38,832 bases of DNA from Deltaproteobacteria bacterium Ga0077550 (lineage in GTDB: Bacteria; Myxococcota_A; Polyangia; Nannocystales; Nannocystaceae). The notes under the pieces were generated by a model. The model ran no database searches. It was given only the letters and a program-made list of their open reading frames with translations, and was not told the origin of the DNA. Shown here piece after piece: positions 1-8,058 of the stretch. Each line of letters begins with the position of its first letter. The first letter of the stretch is position 1. A program made the translations under genes and the position numbers. The stretch covers positions 1-38,832 of the forward strand of contig LNFB01000194.1 in NCBI GenBank assembly GCA_001464385.1. Direction: 5' to 3'.

Positions 1-1990
1 GCGCATGATCGCCGCGCATGCCGTAGGCGACCCCGAGGTTGTTGAGCAGCGCCGCCTTGCGCTCGCGCCACCCCGAGCCGACCTCGCCGATCGCGAGCCC
101 CGCCTCGAAGCGCTTGCAGGCGGCCGGGTAGTCGCCGCGCGCGACCTCCATCGTGCCGGCGTTGAGACCGAGATCGGAGTCGAGATCGGCGAGCACCTCG
201 GCCGGCACCGACGCGTCGCTGCGCGTGTCATCGCTGCGCAAGCGGGCGACGAGCAGCTCGGCCTGCTTGAGTGCGGCGGTCGCCTCGTCGAATTCCGTCG
301 CGCTGCCCGCGACCCGCACGAGGTGGATCCACCCCCGCGCCTCACCGAGGGGATAGCGGGCCGCGGCCGCCGCGGCGATGCCGTCGCGGTACATCGGCAG
401 CGACACACCGCGCTCGCCGTTGAAGTCGTGGGCCTCGGCGAGCAGCAGCGTGACGTCGGCGTGCAGGCGCGGGTACGCGACCAGGCGAGGATCGTCGAGC
501 AGCGCCGTGAGTTCGGCGATGCCCTCGGCGTAGCGTCCGGCCCGCGTCGCCGCCCGCCCGCTCACCGAGCGCGCGCGCAGGTCGGCCGCGTCGGCGTCCA
601 GCTCGACGCCCTCGCCGGCGTCGACGCAGCGCTCCGGATCGGGGAGCCGCTCGCTCACGATCACCGCGCGCTTGATCAGCGTCTCGTCCGCAGCGGCGAA
701 CAGCGTCGCGGTGGCATCGAGCTCGGCCAGCGCGTCGTTGAGGCAGACCATGGTCGCGTCGAGGGCGGCCTCGTCGCCGTCCCGTGCCGCCGCACAGGCC
801 CCGTCGTAGCTGCGGTTCCACGCGTCGACCCAGCCGTCGAGGCTCGACTGCAGTCGACGCGCGCTCTCCTCGGTGTAGGCCTTGCCGGGCTGGGCGATCG
901 CGTCCGCCACCGCAGCGCGCCGCTGGTCGCTCCAGACCGCGGCGCTGCGCTCGGAGCCCGCGTCACAGCGGCGCGCGCCCTCGGGCCACGCGATCCACAG
1001 CGCGGTCCCGACCGCGACGCCCGCCAGGCCCGCGCCGATCAGGAGCCGACGCCGACGCCCGCGCACGCGGCCGAGCGCGGCGAGCAGCGCGGCCATCGAC
1101 GGGTAGCGCTGCGCCGGATCGAGGGCGAGGCCCCGCGCCACGATCCGCCGCAACGACGCGGGCACGTCGATCTCACCGGGGGTCTGCAGGGCGCCGCGGC
1201 GGACGTTCTGGCGCAGCTCGGCGAGCGTCTCGCCGGCGAACGGCGCGGCTCGCCACAGCGCGTGGTGCAGCGCGACGCAGAACGAGAACTGATCGCTCGC
1301 GGGGGTCAGCGGCTCGCCCGCCATCTGCTCCGGGGCCATGAACGCCGGCGTGCCGCGGACCATCGCGTCCGGGCCGAGGTGCTCGCCCGAGCGATCGGTG
1401 GTCGCGCTGGAGCCGATCGCCTGCGCGAGGCCGAAGTCGAAGACGCGCGGGCGACCATCGCTGCCGATCATCACGTTCGTCGGCTTGAAGTCGCCGTGCA
1501 CGATGCCGGCCTCGTGCGCGGCGAGCAGGCCGCGGCCCGCGGCGATGAAGACGTCGACGATGTCGCGCCACTCGGGCCGCGCTCCGCCGTGCAGCCAGCG
1601 CTGCAGCGTCTTGCCCTCGACGAGCTCCATCGCGAGGAACACCCGTGCCTCGTGGGTCCCCGCGTCGTAGACCCCGACCACGTTGGGATGGGACAGCCGC
1701 GCGAGCGCCTGCGCCTCGGCGAGGAGCGCCCGCTGCTCGTCGGGATCCGCGGCCGCGCGCCCGTGCACGAGCTTGATCGCGACCATCCGATCGAGCCCGG
1801 GATCGAGGGCGCGATAGACCTCTCCCATGCCGCCCTGGCCGACGCGGGCCTGCACCTCGTAGCGGCCGACGCGATCGCCGGGGCCGAGCGGCGCGACGAT
1901 CGGCCCGCCCGTCGGGACGCCGGTCACGCGGCCCGAGGTCGCGAGCTGGACCGTCGGCGCCCCTGCCACCGCGTCGGCGGACTCGGACAC
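1..1990 (-). CDS. Ser/Thr protein kinase with C-terminal TPR-like region, 3' end outside window
   Basis: About 663 codons are present and the stop lies beyond the left edge. The start is GTG at 1990-1988. The kinase domain spans about residues 35-310: a glycine loop (VGQGGMGEVY), VAIK lysine, catalytic loop HGDFKPTN, DFG and MAPEQ. The catalytic loop has Gly in place of the Arg of HRD, so it is a non-RD kinase, but the catalytic Asp, Asn and DFG Asp are kept and it should be active. A hydrophobic segment near residues 343-360 follows an Arg-rich stretch. The remainder is a helical tail ending in a TPR-like motif (NNLGVAYGMRGDHA) at the window edge. By family knowledge this is a membrane-anchored eukaryotic-like kinase. 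It starts 29 bp after the stop of the NodB-like gene but has its own TACGAT hexamer 7 nt before the GTG. Confidence 0.9.
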   Translation of the reverse strand, partial: MSESADAVAGAPTVQLATSGRVTGVPTGGPIVAPLGPGDRVGRYEVQARVGQGGMGEVYRALDPGLDRMVAIKLVHGRAAADPDEQRALLAEAQALARLSHPNVVGVYDAGTHEARVFLAMELVEGKTLQRWLHGGARPEWRDIVDVFIAAGRGLLAAHEAGIVHGDFKPTNVMIGSDGRPRVFDFGLAQAIGSSATTDRSGEHLGPDAMVRGTPAFMAPEQMAGEPLTPASDQFSFCVALHHALWRAAPFAGETLAELRQNVRRGALQTPGEIDVPASLRRIVARGLALDPAQRYPSMAALLAALGRVRGRRRRLLIGAGLAGVAVGTALWIAWPEGARRCDAGSERSAAVWSDQRRAAVADAIAQPGKAYTEESARRLQSSLDGWVDAWNRSYDGACAAARDGDEAALDATMVCLNDALAELDATATLFAAADETLIKRAVIVSERLPDPERCVDAGEGVELDADAADLRARSVSGRAATRAGRYAEGIAELTALLDDPRLVAYPRLHADVTLLLAEAHDFNGERGVSLPMYRDGIAAAAAARYPLGEARGWIHLVRVAGSATEFDEATAALKQAELLVARLRSDDTRSDASVPAEVLADLDSDLGLNAGTMEVARGDYPAACKRFEAGLAIGEVGSGWRERKAALLNNLGVAYGMRGDHA

Positions 1991-1997
1991 GATCGCG

Positions 1998-2003
1998 ATC
2001 GTA
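1998..2003 (-). promoter_or_regulatory. TANNNT -10-like hexamer, 7 nt before the kinase GTG
   Basis: TACGAT on the minus strand, separated by 7 nt from the GTG at 1990. There is no Shine-Dalgarno sequence between them. It would give a leaderless or nearly leaderless transcript and supports the chosen start. Confidence 0.4.
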
Positions 2004-2019
2004 GCAGGCCCGGATCGCC

Positions 2020-2883
2020 TCAGGGCCGCGACGCGCCGATGGGCCCGAAGCTCCACCGCCACGCGAGCTGCTGCAGCTTCGCGGTCACGCCACCGCGCCC
2101 GGTGCTGCGCCAGAGCTGATCGATGCGGCTGCGCCACGTCGATGTGTCGGCACTGTAGGCGGATGGCCCCTGCGGATCGAGATCCGCGAGCGTCGCGGCG
2201 ACCTGCGGCACGAAGCCCTGCTGCTCGGCGAGCTCGAACGCGACGCGCAGGGTCGGCAGCGGCAGCATCCGCAGCGCGGCGCTGCCGAGGAACATGACCC
2301 GCTGCCCCGCGATCGGCAGGTTCGCCGGCAACATCGCCATGGGCACCTCGAGCACCGCGCCCTCGGAGCCCTCGAGCGGGTAGCAGCCGCCCTCGGCGTC
2401 CTCGGGGAGCGCGGCGATCCGACGCGATGCGTCCGTGGTGTAGCCGGCCGCGGCGAGGCCCTCGCCGAACCATGGATCGCAGCCGTCAGCGGAGAACTCC
2501 GGGGCGCGGTACGTCGTGACCGCGACGCCCGCGGCCTCCTCAAGCGCCTCGCGGCCGCGTCGCGCGTCGTCGGCGAATTGCTCGGGACCGAGGCGCCCGA
2601 CGATCGTCCGCGACAGGCCCATCGAGCCGAGCTCGTGGGCCGCGGCGATCCGCGGCCACCACGTCCGCGGGATCTCGGCGACGAGCCGCCCCTCGGCGAA
2701 GAACGTCGCGCGCACGCCGAGTCCCTCGAGGGTCTGCAGCGCGCGCTCGAGCCGGCGCTCGACGAGGGCCGGATCTCCCGGCGCCGCCTCGCCGCTGCGC
2801 TGCCGCTCGAGCCGCACCTCGTCCTCGAGCGCGATCGAGAGGATCGCGCGGGCACGGCCGCGCTCGGGCTCGGACGCGGTCAT
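2020..2883 (-). CDS. NodB-fold polysaccharide deacetylase homologue, probably catalytically inactive
   Basis: 287 aa. Family landmarks are clear: ATFFAEGRLVAEIP near residues 59-72, HELGSMGLSRTIV near 83-95, and TYRAPEFS near 124-131, as in deacetylases of exopolysaccharide loci. The catalytic and metal motifs are degenerate. The first motif, usually S-x-D-V-E-D, reads SIALED with Ala at residue 18. The H-x3-H metal motif (usually SHGYSH) reads SMGLSR, so both His are lost (Met88, Arg92). I infer a non-enzymatic or altered role such as glycan binding or scaffolding. The ATG overlaps the glycosyltransferase stop by ATGA (2880-2883), so the two genes are translationally coupled. No signal peptide is visible, so it probably acts in the cytoplasm or at the inner membrane. 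Confidence 0.85.
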   Translation of the reverse strand: MTASEPERGRARAILSIALEDEVRLERQRSGEAAPGDPALVERRLERALQTLEGLGVRATFFAEGRLVAEIPRTWWPRIAAAHELGSMGLSRTIVGRLGPEQFADDARRGREALEEAAGVAVTTYRAPEFSADGCDPWFGEGLAAAGYTTDASRRIAALPEDAEGGCYPLEGSEGAVLEVPMAMLPANLPIAGQRVMFLGSAALRMLPLPTLRVAFELAEQQGFVPQVAATLADLDPQGPSAYSADTSTWRSRIDQLWRSTGRGGVTAKLQQLAWRWSFGPIGASRP

Positions 2884-4127
2884 CGATGCCCTCCGCGGGC
2901 GACGAGCTGCTGCAGATCGTCGAGGTAGCGATCGGCGAGCGCGATCCGATCGAAGTTGGCCTCGACGTAGGCGCGACCCGAGCGCCCGCGGGCGCGCGCG
3001 TCGTCCGGCTCGGCCTTGGCGCGCAGGATGGCGGCGGTCATCGCGGTCACGTCCTCGGGCGGCGAAATGTACCCGCAGCCGGCGGCCTCGGCCAGGCGCT
3101 TGGCCTCGCCGCCCACGGCGAGCAGCAGGGGCCGCGCGGCGCCCATGATCTCGAAGAGCTTCGACGGCAGCACCGTCTCGAACAGCGGCGTGTCCTTGAG
3201 CATCACCACCGCGAGATCGGTCGCGGCGAGCACCTCGGGGATCTGCGCGCGCGGCCGCTGACCGACGAAGCGGACGTTGACCAGGCCCCGCGCGGCAGCG
3301 TCGGCCTCGAGCCGCGCCCGCTCGGCGCCCTCGCCGACGAGCACGAACACGATGTCCGTGCGATCGCGCAGGCGCTCGGCGACGTCGAGCAGCGTGCCGA
3401 GCCCGTGGGCCATGCCGATGGTGCCGATGTAGCCGACGACGAACGCGTCGCCGACCCCGAGGGTGCGACGCATCGACGTCCCGTCGACGTCGGGGCGGAA
3501 CGCGGCCAGATCGACGCCGTTCTTGATGACGCGGATCTTCGCCGGGTCCACGCCCTGCGTCCGCCAGATCTCGGCGAACGAGTCGGTCACGCCGACGAGG
3601 AGATCGGCCTTTGCATACGCGAACCGCTCGAGGGCGCGCAGCGTCGCTACGATGGGGTGGCCCGGCGGCAGCGCGCCGACCTCGACGATGCTCTGCGGCC
3701 AGAGATCGCGGATCTCCAGCACGTACGGCACCCGCCACAGGCGCGCGAGCGCGAGGCCGGACAGCGCGCAGAGGAACTGCGGCGAGGTGGCGATGACGAC
3801 GTCGGCGCGCCGGACCTCGCGCGCCAGACCTCCGATCGCGACCGACGACGCGGCGAACGATCCATAGGCGAGGCCGCGCCGCAGCACGCCCTTGTTCGCC
3901 GTCGCGTAGATCCACGTGCGCAGCACGTCGACGCCGCGCCACGTCTCGCGCAGCGCGACGTGCCCGCGGTACGCCTCCGGCACGACGCCCGTCGGGTGGT
4001 TGGGCATCCCGGTCAGCACGGTCACCTCGTGGCCGCGCTCGACCCACCGCGCCGACAGCTCGGACACCCGTGCCGCGGGCGCGCCCATCTCGGGCGGGAA
4101 GTACTGCGACAGATAGAGGATGCGCAT
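2880..4127 (-). CDS. GT4 family glycosyltransferase (WbuB-like)
   Basis: 415 aa, a typical length for GT-B glycosyltransferases. The N-terminus MRILYLSQYFPPEMGAPAAR and the motifs TGMPNHPTG and EIRDLWP are characteristic of the WbuB branch of family GT4. The C-terminal Rossmann domain starts near FVVGYIGTIGMAHG, and the nucleotide-sugar region near residues 315-335 has PLFETVLPSKLFEIMG. It should transfer a sugar from a nucleotide donor to a lipid-linked glycan at the cytoplasmic face of the membrane; donor and acceptor cannot be read from sequence. The ATG at 4127 matches the family N-terminus exactly; an upstream in-frame extension lacks similarity and was rejected. It lies 67 bp downstream of the sigma-factor gene and overlaps the NodB-like gene. 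Confidence 0.93.
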   Translation of the reverse strand: MRILYLSQYFPPEMGAPAARVSELSARWVERGHEVTVLTGMPNHPTGVVPEAYRGHVALRETWRGVDVLRTWIYATANKGVLRRGLAYGSFAASSVAIGGLAREVRRADVVIATSPQFLCALSGLALARLWRVPYVLEIRDLWPQSIVEVGALPPGHPIVATLRALERFAYAKADLLVGVTDSFAEIWRTQGVDPAKIRVIKNGVDLAAFRPDVDGTSMRRTLGVGDAFVVGYIGTIGMAHGLGTLLDVAERLRDRTDIVFVLVGEGAERARLEADAAARGLVNVRFVGQRPRAQIPEVLAATDLAVVMLKDTPLFETVLPSKLFEIMGAARPLLLAVGGEAKRLAEAAGCGYISPPEDVTAMTAAILRAKAEPDDARARGRSGRAYVEANFDRIALADRYLDDLQQLVARGGHR

Positions 4128-4141
4128 GCGGGAGGCGCCGC

Positions 4142-4147
4142 AATGTA
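4142..4147 (-). promoter_or_regulatory. Possible -10 hexamer upstream of the GT4 gene
   Basis: TACATT on the minus strand, 14 nt before the ATG at 4127, inside the 67-bp gap after the sigma-factor gene. No -35 was recognised. It could give the glycosyltransferase pair a second promoter independent of the sigma gene. Confidence 0.22.
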
Positions 4148-4194
4148 CCGCGGGTCGGCGCTCGGACGCGCCGCCTCGGGGCGTGCGGCCGCGA

Positions 4195-5220
4195 TCACAG
4201 GTCGGCGGCGACGCGGGCCAGCTCGGGCACGAAGTCGCCACGCGCCGCGATCAGGCTCGGGAACTCGACCGGGCCGCTCGCCGCGACGTGGACGCCGTCG
4301 GGCTGCCGCACCCGGACCTCGAGGGGATCGCCCACGTCGGCCGCGCGCGCGACCTCTGCGTCCTCGCGGCGCAGGACGGGGACGGGCGCGACGGTGGGGG
4401 CCGCCGCCGCCGCGCGCGGGGGCCTCGTCGGCGCGGCCGCGACGACCGGCACCGCGGCGCGCGGAGGATCCTCGGGCGCCGTGGGGATCGTGACCGGGGC
4501 CGCGATCCCCACGCGACGTGCGAGGCGGACGGGTGGCCGCGCCTCGACCGGCACCTCGGCACGGTCGGTCGCGGCGCCGACGTCGGCGGTGATGGCGGTC
4601 GTCGCGGGCGTGCGCGCGCCGATCCACACCAGCGACGCGGTCATGCCCACGGTCGCGATCGACGTCGACGAGGCCGCGAACATCGGCGCGAACGCCCGCA
4701 GGAGCCGCGCCCCGAGCGAGGCCGGCGCCTCGCCGAGCAGCTCGGCCTCGAGGCGCATCCGCGTGGTGCGGACGCGCGCGTACGCGGTGTTGAGGTTGAT
4801 GCCCAGCCGCGCCGCGATCTCGGGTCCGCTGTAGCCCTGCAGGTGCGCGAGCACGAAGACCTCGCGCATGGACGCCGGCAGTCGCTCGACGAACGCGGCC
4901 ACCCTCGCGCTGGCCTCGGCCCGCGCGAGCGCGTCGTCGACATCGGACCTGTCGTCGCCCGTCGTCGTGAGCGCCGCATGCAACCGCGCGCGACGTCCGA
5001 GCGCGCGCCGGTGCGTCGACGCCACGCCCCGCGCGATCCCCCACAGCCAGTTCACGAGCGACCGCCCGCGGTCGAAGTCGCCCTCGCGCCGCACCACCAC
5101 CGTGAACACGTCCTGCACGGCGTCGTCGAGCAGCTCGGGGGGGACGCCCAGGCGCCGCAGCGCGCGACGGACGACCGGGGTGTGGGCGCCGATGTCGATG
5201 GCCTCCGGATCGGTCCCCAT
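4195..5220 (-). CDS. ECF-type sigma-70 factor with transmembrane segment and Pro/Ala-rich C-terminal extension
   Basis: 341 aa, about twice a minimal ECF sigma factor. Region 2 lies near residues 12-75 (LLDDAVQDVFTVVVRR, NWLWGIARGVASTHRR). Region 4 lies near 105-160 (LPASMREVFVLAHLQGYSGP then an HTH, NTAYARVRTTRMRLE). A hydrophobic segment follows at about 180-202 (SIATVGMTASLVWIGA). The final ~135 residues are rich in Ala, Pro, Val and Arg with no fold that I recognise. I infer a membrane-tethered sigma factor with its sensing part fused on, since no separate anti-sigma gene is adjacent. ATG 5220 has AAGGA 9 nt upstream. It heads the minus-strand polysaccharide genes and is divergent from the flippase. 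Confidence 0.85.
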   Translation of the reverse strand: MGTDPEAIDIGAHTPVVRRALRRLGVPPELLDDAVQDVFTVVVRREGDFDRGRSLVNWLWGIARGVASTHRRALGRRARLHAALTTTGDDRSDVDDALARAEASARVAAFVERLPASMREVFVLAHLQGYSGPEIAARLGINLNTAYARVRTTRMRLEAELLGEAPASLGARLLRAFAPMFAASSTSIATVGMTASLVWIGARTPATTAITADVGAATDRAEVPVEARPPVRLARRVGIAAPVTIPTAPEDPPRAAVPVVAAAPTRPPRAAAAAPTVAPVPVLRREDAEVARAADVGDPLEVRVRQPDGVHVAASGPVEFPSLIAARGDFVPELARVAADL

Positions 5221-5277
5221 CGCCACGGGTCCTTGGCCGCTCCCGTGGGATTCCGTGGCTGCGCGCGTGGTCGTCAC

Positions 5278-5308
5278 CTCCAGGCGAACGGCCGCGCGAC
5301 CCCTGGAG
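5278..5308. promoter_or_regulatory. 7-bp inverted repeat in the sigma factor / flippase divergent region
   Basis: CTCCAGG at 5278-5284 and CCTGGAG at 5302-5308 form a perfect inverted repeat with a 17-nt spacer. The arm centres are about 24 bp apart, compatible with a dimeric regulator bound over two helical turns. It sits centrally in the 163-bp region between the divergent starts. Confidence 0.3.
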
Positions 5309-5333
5309 TTCCCGCGCGCCCGCCGTTTCGCGC

Positions 5334-5355
5334 GCCGGACGTGGTAGCGTCCGGC
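5334..5355. promoter_or_regulatory. 8-bp hairpin/dyad upstream of the flippase gene
   Basis: GCCGGACG (5334-5341) and CGTCCGGC (5348-5355) are perfectly complementary around the 6-nt loop TGGTAG. The dyad ends 28 nt before the flippase ATG. It could be an operator or an RNA hairpin in the 5' leader; the loop and right arm contain TAGCGT, which fits the TANNNT pattern seen elsewhere in the window. Confidence 0.35.
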
Positions 5356-5383
5356 CTCCTGGCGTCGCTGCCGAGCGATCCCG

Positions 5384-6940
5384 ATGGCGAAGGTCACACT
5401 CGAGAACCTGGGTCGAAGCTCGCTGTTCGGGGCGCTGGCCGAGGTCTGGCGCATCGGCTCGCGCTTCTTGCTGACGCCGATCATCATCGGCGCGATCGGC
5501 TTCACGGGCTACGGCACCTGGACGCTGCTGTTCTCGGTCGCGGCCTACCTGTCGATGGCGAACGCGAGCTTCGGCGTCGCCTACACCAAGTTCACCGCCG
5601 AGTGCGTGCACAGCGGCGAGTACGACCGCCTCGCCGGGATCCTCGGGGCCGGGATCGCCAGCGTCGGCGCCGTCGCGGTCGTCGGCCTCGCCGCGACGTG
5701 GTGGTTGTCCGAGCCGATCCTCCGCGGGCTCAACGTGCCGGTCGAGCTGCAGGCCGACGCCCGCATCGCGCTGCTGATCGTGATGAGCACGGTCGTCGCA
5801 CGCCTCACGATCGGGTGCACGCTCGAGGTGCTCTCGGGGCTGCAGCGGGTCGACCTCTCGCACCGCCTCGGCATCACCGCGTCGGCGGTCGAGTTCGTCG
5901 TCACCGTGCCCCTGGTGCTGACGGGCTACGGCCTGCTCGGCATGGCCTGCGGCTACGCGCTCGGCCAGGCGACGTGCTTCGCCCTTGGCTGGCGCTGGGT
6001 CCGGCGCCACGACGCGAAGATCCGGATCTCGCCGCGCCTCGCGACCCGCGAGGGCCTGCGCGCGGTGGTCCGCGTCGGCGGCAGCATGCAGATCCTCGCG
6101 CTCGTCACGACCGTCGTCGTCGAGGGCGTGAAGTTCATGCTCTCGGCCCTCATCGATCCGCGGGCGACCGCGCTCTACGACCTCGCCGACAAGCTGGTGA
6201 ACCTCGCCCGCGCGCAGACCACCGCCGTCATCGGCCCGCTGCTCGCCGCCTTCGCCGACCTGCAGGCCGGGGCCGAGCGCGAGGCCGAGCGGCTGCTCGC
6301 GCTGCGGGCGTCGAAGGCGGTCGCGATCGTCGGCGCGACCGCAGCCGCGTTCCTGGCCGTGCTCGCGCGCCCCGCCTTGATGGCGTGGACCGGCGAGGAC
6401 GTCCCGCTCGCCGCGTGGGCGCTGCAGCTGATGCTGCTCGCCGAGGTGTTCGCCCAGCAGACCGGCGTGTACTCGGCGAGTCAGCGCGCCCGCGGGCTGG
6501 TCCGCTTCGAGATGGTGTACGCGGCGGTCTCGACGTCGACGTTCGTGATCGCGTTGCTGCCGCTGGCCAGCATCGCCCCGTTCGAGGCGGTGATCTACGC
6601 GCGGCTCGTCGCCGTCGCCATCGGCGCGAGCTGGTACCTGCGGGTGTCGCTGCGCTTCGCCCAGATGCCTGTCACGCAGTGGTGGCGAGGCGGCCGCTTC
6701 CTCGCGATCTTCGTGGTCGTCGGCGCCGCGGCGGCCATGGTGGCGCTCGGCCACGGGCTGCTCCCCGCGCTCCCGCTCCCGCTGTCGCCGCGGTGGATCG
6801 CCGCGCTCGAGGTCGCCCTGTGGTCGGTGCCGTACCTGGCGATCGTCGTCGTCGGGGTGTGGCGCTACGCGCTGGTCGACGACGAGCGGACCAGCCTCGC
6901 CGACATCCTGCGGCGCAAGCTCGCGCGACTCCGGCGCTAA
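5384..6940 (+). CDS. Polysaccharide flippase (Wzx/MATE-like, MOP superfamily)
   Basis: 518 aa with about 12-14 hydrophobic segments spread over the whole length, starting near FLLTPIIIGAIGFTGYGTW and ending near VPYLAIVVVGVWRY. The N-terminus (ENLGRSSLFGALAEVWR then RFLLTPIIIGAIG) and the central FMLSALIDPRATALYDLADK resemble O-antigen/teichoic-acid-type exporters. The expected role is to move a lipid-linked oligosaccharide from the cytoplasmic to the periplasmic face of the inner membrane. It begins the plus-strand half of the locus and is followed after 59 bp by the GT2 gene. The ATG at 5384 lies 28 nt after a hairpin in the divergent region. No polymerase (Wzy) is seen in this window. Confidence 0.88.
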   Translation: MAKVTLENLGRSSLFGALAEVWRIGSRFLLTPIIIGAIGFTGYGTWTLLFSVAAYLSMANASFGVAYTKFTAECVHSGEYDRLAGILGAGIASVGAVAVVGLAATWWLSEPILRGLNVPVELQADARIALLIVMSTVVARLTIGCTLEVLSGLQRVDLSHRLGITASAVEFVVTVPLVLTGYGLLGMACGYALGQATCFALGWRWVRRHDAKIRISPRLATREGLRAVVRVGGSMQILALVTTVVVEGVKFMLSALIDPRATALYDLADKLVNLARAQTTAVIGPLLAAFADLQAGAEREAERLLALRASKAVAIVGATAAAFLAVLARPALMAWTGEDVPLAAWALQLMLLAEVFAQQTGVYSASQRARGLVRFEMVYAAVSTSTFVIALLPLASIAPFEAVIYARLVAVAIGASWYLRVSLRFAQMPVTQWWRGGRFLAIFVVVGAAAAMVALGHGLLPALPLPLSPRWIAALEVALWSVPYLAIVVVGVWRYALVDDERTSLADILRRKLARLRR

Positions 6941-6999
6941 CAGAATCCCAATCGACGACACGACCGGCCTGCGGTACACCACGGACCCGAGACCGGCCC

Positions 7000-8058
7000 A
7001 TGTCCGCATCCTCCACGTCGTCCACGTCCGCCCGCGTCGGCGCGGTCGCCATCGGCCGCAACGAGGGCGAGCGGCTGCGGCGGTGCCTCGAGGCCCTGGG
7101 CCGCGAGACCAGCCGCATCGTCTATGTCGACTCCGGCTCGACCGACGGCAGCGCCGAGATGGCGCGGGCGCGCGGCGTCGAGGTCGTCGATCTCGACATG
7201 ACGATCCCCTTCACGGCAGCGCGGGCCCGCAACGCCGGGTTCGAGCGCCTGCGCGAGCGCTGGCCCGAGACCGAGTACATCCAGTTCGTCGACGGCGACA
7301 TGGAGGTGCTGCCGGGCTGGCTCACCACCGCCGAGCAGCTTCTCGACGATCGTACCGACGTCGTGGCGGTGTGCGGCTGGCGACGCGAGCGTCACCCCGA
7401 GCGCAGCATCTACAACCGCATCTGCGACATGGAGTGGCGCATGGGCGAGGTCGGCGAGACCGCGAACTTCGGCGGCGACGTCATGTTCCGCGCGACTGCC
7501 CTGGCCGAGGTCGGCGGCTACGACACCGGCGTCATCGCGGCCGAGGACGACGAGCTCGGCGTGCGCCTGCGCGAGCGCGGCGGCAAGCTGGTCCGCATCG
7601 ATCACGAGTCGACGCTGCACGACGCCGACATGCACCACTTCCGCCAGTGGTGGACCCGCGCCAAGCGCTGCGGTCACGCGTACGCCCAGGTCCGCGCGCT
7701 GCACGGCGACGGCGAGCAGGCCAAGTTCGTGACCGAGCTGCGACGCACGTGGATCTTCGGCGCGCTCGTCCCCGGCGGCGCGCTCGTGCTGACCGTGCCC
7801 ACCCTCGGCCTGTCGTGGGGCGCGCTCGGCTTCTATCCGCTGAACGCGGTGCGCATCGCCGCGGGCACCCATCGCCGCGGGTTCTCGTGGCCCGATTCCC
7901 TGGCGTGGGGCGCCTCGTGTGCCCTCTCGCCGATCCCCCAGGCCCTCGGGGCCGCGAAGTTCTTCCTCGACAAGCTGCGCCGCCGCCGGCCCGAGATCAT
8001 CGAGTACAAGGGTTTGGCCGGCCGCGGGGCGCGACCGAACCACGGAGCACGACCATGA
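7000..8058 (+). CDS. GT2 family glycosyltransferase
   Basis: 352 aa. The GT-A fold is clear: VGAVAIGRNEGERLRRCLEA at about residues 12-31, YVDSGSTDGS near 42-51, the metal/donor motif FVDGDMEV near 103-110, and the acceptor-side acid motif AAEDDELGVRLRERG near 186-200. The C-terminal third has two hydrophobic stretches (WIFGALVPGGALVLTVP and the following LGLSWGALGFYPLN), suggesting membrane association. It would add a sugar to a lipid-linked intermediate. The first ~10 residues are Ser/Thr-rich and probably disordered. Its TGA overlaps the ATG of the next gene (ATGA at 8055-8058), indicating translational coupling. Confidence 0.92.
   Translation: MSASSTSSTSARVGAVAIGRNEGERLRRCLEALGRETSRIVYVDSGSTDGSAEMARARGVEVVDLDMTIPFTAARARNAGFERLRERWPETEYIQFVDGDMEVLPGWLTTAEQLLDDRTDVVAVCGWRRERHPERSIYNRICDMEWRMGEVGETANFGGDVMFRATALAEVGGYDTGVIAAEDDELGVRLRERGGKLVRIDHESTLHDADMHHFRQWWTRAKRCGHAYAQVRALHGDGEQAKFVTELRRTWIFGALVPGGALVLTVPTLGLSWGALGFYPLNAVRIAAGTHRRGFSWPDSLAWGASCALSPIPQALGAAKFFLDKLRRRRPEIIEYKGLAGRGARPNHGARP

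Noticed and set aside
1871..1878. HIP1-like octamer GCGATCGC (also at 894-901 and elsewhere)
   Set aside because: It recurs, but GATCG-rich codons are common in this GC-rich coding DNA and I cannot count it reliably against expectation.
5..2119. Long open frame on the plus strand opposite the first kinase
   Set aside because: The translation is Arg/Ala/Gly-rich with no domain; the minus strand has a complete kinase domain. It is a GC-bias shadow.
4120..8058. Very long plus-strand frame and an opposing 995-codon minus-strand frame around the flippase
   Set aside because: Most of each is low-complexity Arg/Asp/Gly-rich sequence. The real genes (sigma factor, flippase, GT2) lie in other frames or only at the end of these frames.
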